From Archaeoglobaceae archaeon (GTDB lineage: Archaea; Halobacteriota; Archaeoglobi; Archaeoglobales; JdFR-42), in the NCBI GenBank assembly GCA_015523685.1, contig WAJW01000203.1, positions 1-10,004 on the forward strand: DNA of 10,004 nt, written 5' to 3'. This document shows positions 6,701-10,004 of this stretch, one piece after another (within the stretch, counting starts at the first letter, position 1; each line of letters starts with the position of its first letter). The position numbers and the translations under genes were made by a program. Under the pieces are notes generated by a model, which had not been told where the DNA came from, did not search any database, and worked only from the letters and a program-made list of their open reading frames with translations.

Positions 6701-6717
6701 AAAAAGTTAAAATATAA
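6701..6717 (+). promoter_or_regulatory. BRE/TATA promoter of the S17e-dapA-dapB operon
   Basis: The sequence AAAAAGTTAAAATATAA holds a purine-rich BRE-like stretch and an AT-rich TATA element. A start near 6736 would leave a short leader that still contains GGGTGAT (6737-6743), the ribosome binding site for the first gene. The rest of the 149-bp gap between the divergent permease and this operon shows nothing else I can name. Confidence 0.5.
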
Positions 6718-6747
6718 CCCCATTCCTGATGGTGATGGGTGATGAAC

Positions 6748-6957
6748 ATGGGGAGTGTTAAACCTACATATATCAAGATACTCGCTGAGGAACTTATCAA
6801 AAAAGCCCCGGATGAGTTCACAGATACATTTGAGGAGAACAAAAAGAGGGTTCAGGAGCTCACAAATATAACGAGCAAGGAAGTGAGGAACAGGGTTGCG
6901 GGATACATCACGAGGAAGTATAACAGACAACTGAAAAAAGGTGCCGGTAATGTTTGA
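6748..6957 (+). CDS. rps17e: Small ribosomal subunit protein eS17 (S17e)
   Basis: A 69-residue structural protein of the archaeal 30S subunit, absent from bacteria. The residues MGSVKPTYIKILAEELIKK, followed by FEENKKRVQELTNITSKEVRNRVAGYITRKYNRQ, match the short archaeal S17e helical core. Two in-frame starts lie upstream (GTG 6739 and ATG 6742). ATG 6748 is preferred because the family begins MG-x-V/I-R/K-x-T-[FY]-IK and because GGGTGAT (6737-6743) is then 4 nt upstream. The coding sequence overlaps dapA by 8 bp, tying ribosomal protein synthesis to the lysine/diaminopimelate genes. From memory, S17e beside dapA-dapB also occurs in Archaeoglobus fulgidus, which supports the lineage call. Confidence 0.93.
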   Translation: MGSVKPTYIKILAEELIKKAPDEFTDTFEENKKRVQELTNITSKEVRNRVAGYITRKYNRQLKKGAGNV

Positions 6958-7822
6958 GGGCGTGATTCCTGCACTTATAACACCCTTCAGAGACGATGGG
7001 GCCATTGATGAGGAGGGAATCAGGGGCAATGTGGAGTTTCTGGTGGATCAGGGTGTTGACGCGGTAGTTCCATGCGGAAGCACGGGAGAATCGGCCACAC
7101 TCACTCATGAGGAGCATGTGAGGGTAATAGAACTGGTTGTTGACGCATCGAGTGTTCCGGTTATAGCCGGAACGGGCTCAAACAATACAGCAGAGGCGGT
7201 TGAACTCACAAAAAAGGCTGAAGATGTGGGTGCAGACGCTGTGATGGTCATATGTCCCTATTACAACAAACCATCTGACAGAGGTCTCGAGGAGCATTTC
7301 AGGAGAATTGCAGAATCAACAGACCTGCCTGTCATACTCTACAATGTTCCGGGAAGAACCGCAAGAAACATGTCTCCGGAGGTCGTTGCAAAACTGGCAA
7401 AGATCGACAATATAGTGGGAATAAAGGAGGCAAGTGGAGATCTTGTTCAGATGTCCGAGATAATACGTTCTACCAGGGATGAGAACTTCATCCTTCTTTC
7501 AGGGGATGATGCTCTGACCCTTCCGATACTCTCCATCGGGGGAAAGGGAGTTATATCTGTGGTTGCGAACGTCGCTCCCGCATTGATGAAAGAACTCGTG
7601 GATTCATACATGAAGGGTGATGTTGAAAGGGCGATGGAGGTTCATTACAGGCTGATGCCTCTTTTCAAGGCACTCTTCATCGACACAAACCCGATTCCTG
7701 TTAAAAAAGCCTGTGAACTCCTTGGACTTTCAGCAGGAAAACCCAGATTGCCCCTTGTGGAACTTTCAGATGAAAAAACGGAATTTCTCAGAAAGGTTAT
7801 GTCGGATCTGGGATTGATATGA
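6950..7822 (+). CDS. dapA: 4-hydroxy-tetrahydrodipicolinate synthase
   Basis: Condenses pyruvate with aspartate semialdehyde, the first committed step of the diaminopimelate route to lysine. It is a 290-residue TIM-barrel enzyme, usual length. Motifs from ATG 6950: GSTGESATL at 43-51, GTGSNNT at 74-80, PYYNKP at 103-108, YNVPGRT at 131-137, GIKEASGD at 157-164, SGDD, GVISVVAN, and NPIPVK. Expected catalytic residues are Lys159 (Schiff base), Tyr131, Thr45 and Tyr105, with Arg136 binding the substrate carboxylate. The position of E. coli Thr44 is Ser here, a conservative change. ATG 6950 is preferred over the in-frame GTG 6941 because AAGGTG (6938-6943) sits 6 nt upstream and overlaps that GTG. 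The gene overlaps S17e by 8 bp and dapB by 4 bp. N-acetylneuraminate lyase and keto-acid aldolase relatives share the fold, but the neighbouring dapB settles the assignment. Confidence 0.95.
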   Translation: MFEGVIPALITPFRDDGAIDEEGIRGNVEFLVDQGVDAVVPCGSTGESATLTHEEHVRVIELVVDASSVPVIAGTGSNNTAEAVELTKKAEDVGADAVMVICPYYNKPSDRGLEEHFRRIAESTDLPVILYNVPGRTARNMSPEVVAKLAKIDNIVGIKEASGDLVQMSEIIRSTRDENFILLSGDDALTLPILSIGGKGVISVVANVAPALMKELVDSYMKGDVERAMEVHYRLMPLFKALFIDTNPIPVKKACELLGLSAGKPRLPLVELSDEKTEFLRKVMSDLGLI

Positions 7823-8607
7823 TAAAGGTGGGCGTTGCAGGAGCCCTCGGAAGAATGGGCTCCCTGATAGTGAGGAATGTAATCGAAGATGACGAGCTTG
7901 AGCTCGCGGGGGCTTTCGATATCAGAGAGACGGGCAGGGATGTCGGTGAACTGGCAGGAACCGGCAGGACCGGGATTAAAATCCAGGACGGACGGGAGAT
8001 AGAGAACCATCTCGATGATATCGATGTTCTTGTGGATTTCACCGTTGCTGAAAGTGCGGTGGAGAATATAAAAAAATCTGCAGAAAAAGGTGTGAAGCTC
8101 GTTGTGGGGACAACAGGGTTTACAGAGTCGCAGTGGAGGGAGATAGAGAGGGCTGTGAAGAATAAAGTTCCTGCTGTTATAAGCCCCAACTTCTCCATTG
8201 GCGTGAATGTCTTCTGGAAGGCGGTTGAATTTCTTGCAAAATATCTGGCAGACTATGATATTGAAATTATAGAGGCGCATCACCGCTTTAAAAAGGATGC
8301 TCCGAGCGGAACCGCCCTGAAAACGGCGGAAGTGATAAAGAACGTCCTCGGAGACCTCGAAATTGTGCACGGCAGGAGTGGAATAACGGGCGAGAGGGGA
8401 AATGAGATTGGAATGCATGCCATAAGGGCAGGTGATATTGTCGGAGATCATACGGTTATGTTCGGGAGTATTGGCGAGAGGATAGAGATAACTCACAGGG
8501 CTCACAGCAGACAGGCATTTGCTTCGGGAGCCATAAAGGCTGTTAAATTTGTTGTGGATAAGCCTCCCGGAATTTATGGTATGGACAATGTTCTTGGATT
8601 GAAGTAA
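7819..8607 (+). CDS. dapB: 4-hydroxy-tetrahydrodipicolinate reductase
   Basis: Reduces the DapA product with NAD(P)H to tetrahydrodipicolinate in lysine/diaminopimelate synthesis. The protein has 262 residues, typical for the family. The N-terminal Rossmann domain begins VGVAGALGRMG (4-14), with DFTVAESA (73-80) and VVGTTGF (95-101) around the cofactor. The C-terminal catalytic domain has SPNFSIGVN (122-130) and EAHHRFKKDAPSGTA (152-166). His154 and Lys158 match the E. coli catalytic His159 and Lys163. The start overlaps the dapA stop as ATGA, so translation is coupled. It is the last gene of the operon; after its stop the DNA becomes markedly AT-rich. Later pathway enzymes (for example DapL) are not in the window. 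Confidence 0.96.
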   Translation: MIKVGVAGALGRMGSLIVRNVIEDDELELAGAFDIRETGRDVGELAGTGRTGIKIQDGREIENHLDDIDVLVDFTVAESAVENIKKSAEKGVKLVVGTTGFTESQWREIERAVKNKVPAVISPNFSIGVNVFWKAVEFLAKYLADYDIEIIEAHHRFKKDAPSGTALKTAEVIKNVLGDLEIVHGRSGITGERGNEIGMHAIRAGDIVGDHTVMFGSIGERIEITHRAHSRQAFASGAIKAVKFVVDKPPGIYGMDNVLGLK

Positions 8608-8627
8608 TAGAACAATAAGGAATGAAT

Positions 8628-8680
8628 TAATTTTATTCTTTCATAGTTCCGTAATTTATTTATTTTAAAAGAAAAATAAA
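8628..8680 (+). terminator. T-rich and hairpin region after dapB
   Basis: Starting 20 bp after the dapB stop is the T-rich stretch TTAATTTTATTCTTTC. A little further on, TTTATTTT (8659-8666) and AAAATAAA (8673-8680) form a perfect 8-bp inverted repeat around AAAAGA. Archaeal transcription ends at such U-rich tracts, so this is a reasonable end for the S17e-dap operon. In DNA this AT-rich the hairpin may be fortuitous. Confidence 0.4.
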
Positions 8681-8829
8681 AAGGTAATTGGGTCTAAATT
8701 TCAAACCTAATTTCGGTAAGTGCCCTATCATTCGAACTCAAATGAGATTAAATATATTGTAGTAAACAGATTGCAGAAAACAGATCATCCATCTAAAAAT
8801 CAAATTTTAGAAGACTCTTTTGTTTTCTC

Positions 8830-8887
8830 AAACCTTTCTTTCTCAGTAATTCAACTTTATGCTGGTCTCTCTATCTGAGAAAGGTTT
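8830..8887. repeat. Imperfect inverted repeat with 13-nt arms
   Basis: Left arm AAACCTTTCTTTCTCAG (8830-8846) and right arm CTGAGAAAGGTTT (8875-8887) are reverse complements over 13 bases, except that the left arm has an extra TTTC. The arms are separated by 28 nt. The structure lies upstream of the restriction genes and could be an operator, an RNA hairpin, or a remnant of a mobile-element end. Confidence 0.45.
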
Positions 8888-8967
8888 ATTTGAAAAAGTC
8901 AAATGTTAATACTGACCTCACTCTTTCAGAATAAGTTTTTTAAATATTCGAGGTCGTAAAGAATCAT

Positions 8968-9099
8968 ATGGAACTTATCTTTATAAAATTTCGTTTCAAC
9001 TCCATTATAGATGGTTGTGCGAATGAAGAGTTCGTGAAATATACGTTGTCAGAACCTCGTCTCGGTGAAAGAAATATATATAGGGAGGTAAAATCATGA
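8968..9099 (+). CDS. Possible 43-codon ORF overlapping the endonuclease start
   Basis: ATG 8968 opens 43 codons (starting MELIFIKFRFNS, ending IYREVKS) whose TGA (9097-9099) overlaps the endonuclease ATG as ATGA, the usual sign of translational coupling. The frame stays open upstream to 8944 but has no other start codon. The peptide is hydrophobic and basic at the front and charged at the end; I recognise no family. No clear Shine-Dalgarno site precedes its ATG, and a TATA-like box lies inside it. It could be a real small protein (for example a regulator of the restriction genes), the tail of a decayed gene, or chance. Confidence 0.3.
   Translation: MELIFIKFRFNSIIDGCANEEFVKYTLSEPRLGERNIYREVKS
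8979..8990 (+). promoter_or_regulatory. Candidate TATA box for the restriction-modification genes
   Basis: CTTTATAAAATT is the best TATA-like element upstream of the endonuclease. It predicts a start near 9011 and a leader of about 85 nt. That differs from the near-leaderless pattern of several genes to the left. If the small ORF at 8968 is real, its promoter must lie further upstream. Confidence 0.35.
9083..9089 (+). promoter_or_regulatory. Strong ribosome binding site of the endonuclease gene
   Basis: GGGAGGT lies about 6-7 nt before ATG 9096 and is a near-perfect Shine-Dalgarno site. It fixes the start codon and shows that the message has a leader. Confidence 0.8.
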
Positions 9100-9884
9100 G
9101 CTTAAAAATAAATACTCGTGAAAAGATACGTAATCTTTTGATAAATATTGTAAGAACTAAGCTAAGAGAATATAAGCCGGAAACAAACCATATGCCATTT
9201 CATTTTAGATTATTAGGTAGAGATAGATATGCTATGTTTTCATTTATCCAATCGATGAATACAACATTTGGAATATCAATATGGGAGCAAGTCGCTATGA
9301 TTCTTGCAAAAAGTGCAGGATTTTATGTTGAAAGACAATATGATTTGATGGGAGAGATAGATCCTGAAACTGAAAAATTGATTCAAGATATTCATTATGA
9401 ATTAAGAGCCGGGGCAAAACGAGTAAATAAGCTTGAAGAAATTGAACTTATAAGAAGAAGCATAAAGAGGGGGCGGTCGAAAAAGGACCCCGATTCAAGA
9501 GTAGATCTATTTTTAAGAATTGGCGATGAAGAAAACTACTTCGACATAACGAGTGTAAAACCGAACATGAAAGAGTTTGCATCATTGAAACTAAAACTTT
9601 TAAGATGGACTGGACTAAGGTTAAGTCAGGATAAGAATGCTACCGTATTTACAAGACTTGCAATACCTTATAACCCTTATTATCCACAACCTTATCAAAG
9701 ATGGACTTTAAGGGGCTTGTATGACTTAGACAGGGGAGAAATTTTGGTCGGAGAAGAATTTTGGAATTTTGTTGCGAATGACGAAATATATGACGATTTA
9801 CTTGATGTATTTCAAGAAGCGGGAAACGAATTGAGAGAAGAAATAGACAGAAAATTTGCCCAATTCCAAGTAAGGAGTGATTAA
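9096..9884 (+). CDS. TdeIII-family type II restriction endonuclease, possible catalytic-site variant
   Basis: A predicted DNA endonuclease of 262 residues, near the family's usual length. The resemblance is recalled, not searched. The N-terminal part has PFHFRLLGRDRYAMFSFIQSMNTTFG (34-59) and SIWEQVAMILAKSAG (61-75). The central core is VDLFLRIGDEENYFDITSVKPN (136-157), and the C-terminal part has IPYNPYYPQPYQRWTLRGLYDL (190-211), then EEFWNFV and YDDLLDVFQEAGNELREEID. TdeIII-type enzymes cut GGNCC, but specificity here is unproven. The core looks like a PD-(D/E)XK nuclease: Asp137 as the first acid, Asp150 as the second. Where I expect D-I-K-T the sequence has D-I-T-S, so the catalytic Lys is Thr152 (codon ACG, one base from AAG). 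Lys155 might substitute. Codons favour AGA, TTA and TTG, unlike the dap genes, suggesting transfer. The methylase gene follows with no gap. Confidence 0.72.
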   Translation: MSLKINTREKIRNLLINIVRTKLREYKPETNHMPFHFRLLGRDRYAMFSFIQSMNTTFGISIWEQVAMILAKSAGFYVERQYDLMGEIDPETEKLIQDIHYELRAGAKRVNKLEEIELIRRSIKRGRSKKDPDSRVDLFLRIGDEENYFDITSVKPNMKEFASLKLKLLRWTGLRLSQDKNATVFTRLAIPYNPYYPQPYQRWTLRGLYDLDRGEILVGEEFWNFVANDEIYDDLLDVFQEAGNELREEIDRKFAQFQVRSD

Positions 9885-10004
9885 ATGAAAAGAAAGCTCA
9901 TTGAACAATGGTTTCCAGTAAGGGAAATTAGTAGAGATGCTGGGATCGAAATGGCGTACAAGTCTGCTCCAGCATATATAAAACATGCCAGAGAACTTGG
10001 AATC
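9885..10004 (+). CDS. N-terminus of a DUF1156-type DNA methylase (cut by window edge)
   Basis: Only the first 40 codons are visible. ATG 9885 follows the endonuclease TAA (9882-9884) directly, with GGAGTGAT (9874-9881) inside the end of the endonuclease gene as ribosome binding site, so the two are co-translated. The peptide reads KLIEQWFPVREISRDAGIEMAYKSAPAYIKHARELGI. This resembles the start of large DUF1156-containing adenine-specific DNA methylases (LIE-x-x-FP-x-x-x-IS or VSRD, before a conserved ARRP segment that would lie beyond the edge). Such proteins occur in archaeal and bacterial defence loci, sometimes with DUF499 and HerA-like ATPases. As the partner of the endonuclease it would be expected to protect host DNA. 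Identification from 40 residues is provisional. Confidence 0.6.
   Translation, partial: MKRKLIEQWFPVREISRDAGIEMAYKSAPAYIKHARELGI

Larger units (their letters stand above)
8608..9095. other. AT-rich intergenic segment between dapB and the restriction genes
   Basis: About 490 bp with no gene I can firmly support. It is clearly richer in A and T than the genes before it. It contains the hairpin/T-rich region just after dapB, two AAACAGAT direct repeats (8764-8771 and 8778-8785, 14 nt apart), a small CTAAAA/TTTTAG hairpin (8793-8810), an imperfect inverted repeat (8830-8887), and one possible 43-codon ORF at its right end. I see no integrase, transposase fragment, tRNA or CRISPR repeat in it. 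Its composition resembles the restriction genes that follow, so it probably arrived with them. Confidence 0.6.

Noticed and set aside
6595..7029. Minus-strand open frame spanning the permease/S17e gap
   Set aside because: It is antisense to S17e and the dapA start and crosses both promoters; no recognisable domain.
7645..8505. Long minus-strand open frame opposite dapA and dapB (286 codons)
   Set aside because: It lies entirely antisense to two well-supported enzymes with full motif sets, and its translation resembles no protein family; it is a codon-bias shadow.
8735..8750. ATTCGAACTC resembling a tRNA T-loop, as an integration (att) site
   Set aside because: No stem pairs around it, no acceptor or anticodon arm can be drawn, and no integrase is in the window.
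9071..9082. AT-rich AAATATATATAG just before the endonuclease as its TATA box
   Set aside because: A start 25 nt downstream would fall inside the gene and remove the strong GGGAGGT site, so the box is too close to serve this start codon.
8608..9095. CRISPR array or transposable element in the AT-rich gap
   Set aside because: Repeats are only 8-13 nt, occur once or twice, and there is no regular spacer pattern and no transposase fragment.

Overview
The window reads as a stretch of archaeal chromosome, most likely from a euryarchaeon of the Archaeoglobales type (Archaeoglobus, Geoglobus or Ferroglobus). Evidence: an archaeal/eukaryotic-type ribosomal protein S17e, a fused ThiD-ThiN thiamin enzyme, TATA/BRE-like promoters with start codons about 26-31 nt downstream, and Shine-Dalgarno sites (GGAGGTG-like) mainly in front of genes inside operons. 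The lineage call rests on remembered gene order (S17e-dapA-dapB) and protein style. No database search was possible.

Layout. (1) Positions 1-946, minus strand: hisC, cut off by the left edge. (2) 1046-2847, minus strand: glnA (type I glutamine synthetase) followed by a small unrecognised protein in the same operon. (3) 3090-3659, plus strand: two tandem small Tat translocase subunits, the first TatB-like and the second TatA-like. (4) 3656-3955, minus strand: an MTH1187/DUF77-type thiamine-binding protein, divergent from the plus-strand thiD-thiN fusion at 3998-5311. (5) 5312-6598, minus strand: an APC-superfamily amino acid permease. (6) 6748-8607, plus strand: a compact S17e-dapA-dapB operon with overlapping genes. 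(7) 8608-9095: about 490 bp of AT-rich DNA with inverted repeats and one possible 43-codon ORF. (8) 9096-10004, plus strand: an AT-rich TdeIII-family restriction endonuclease gene and, directly after it, the first 40 codons of a DUF1156-type DNA methylase.

The first 8.6 kb is ordinary housekeeping: nitrogen assimilation (glnA), amino acid biosynthesis (hisC, dapA, dapB), amino acid transport, thiamin biosynthesis and binding, and protein export. It is densely packed, with convergent neighbours whose stop codons touch or overlap.

After the dapB stop, base composition and codon choice change abruptly and the content becomes restriction-modification. I read this as the left edge of a transferred defence island inserted behind the dap operon and continuing past the right edge. 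The most interesting points are there: an endonuclease whose expected catalytic D-x-K appears as D-I-T (one base from Lys), its zero-gap pairing with a DUF1156 methylase, and an uncharacterised short ORF that overlaps the endonuclease start as ATGA.
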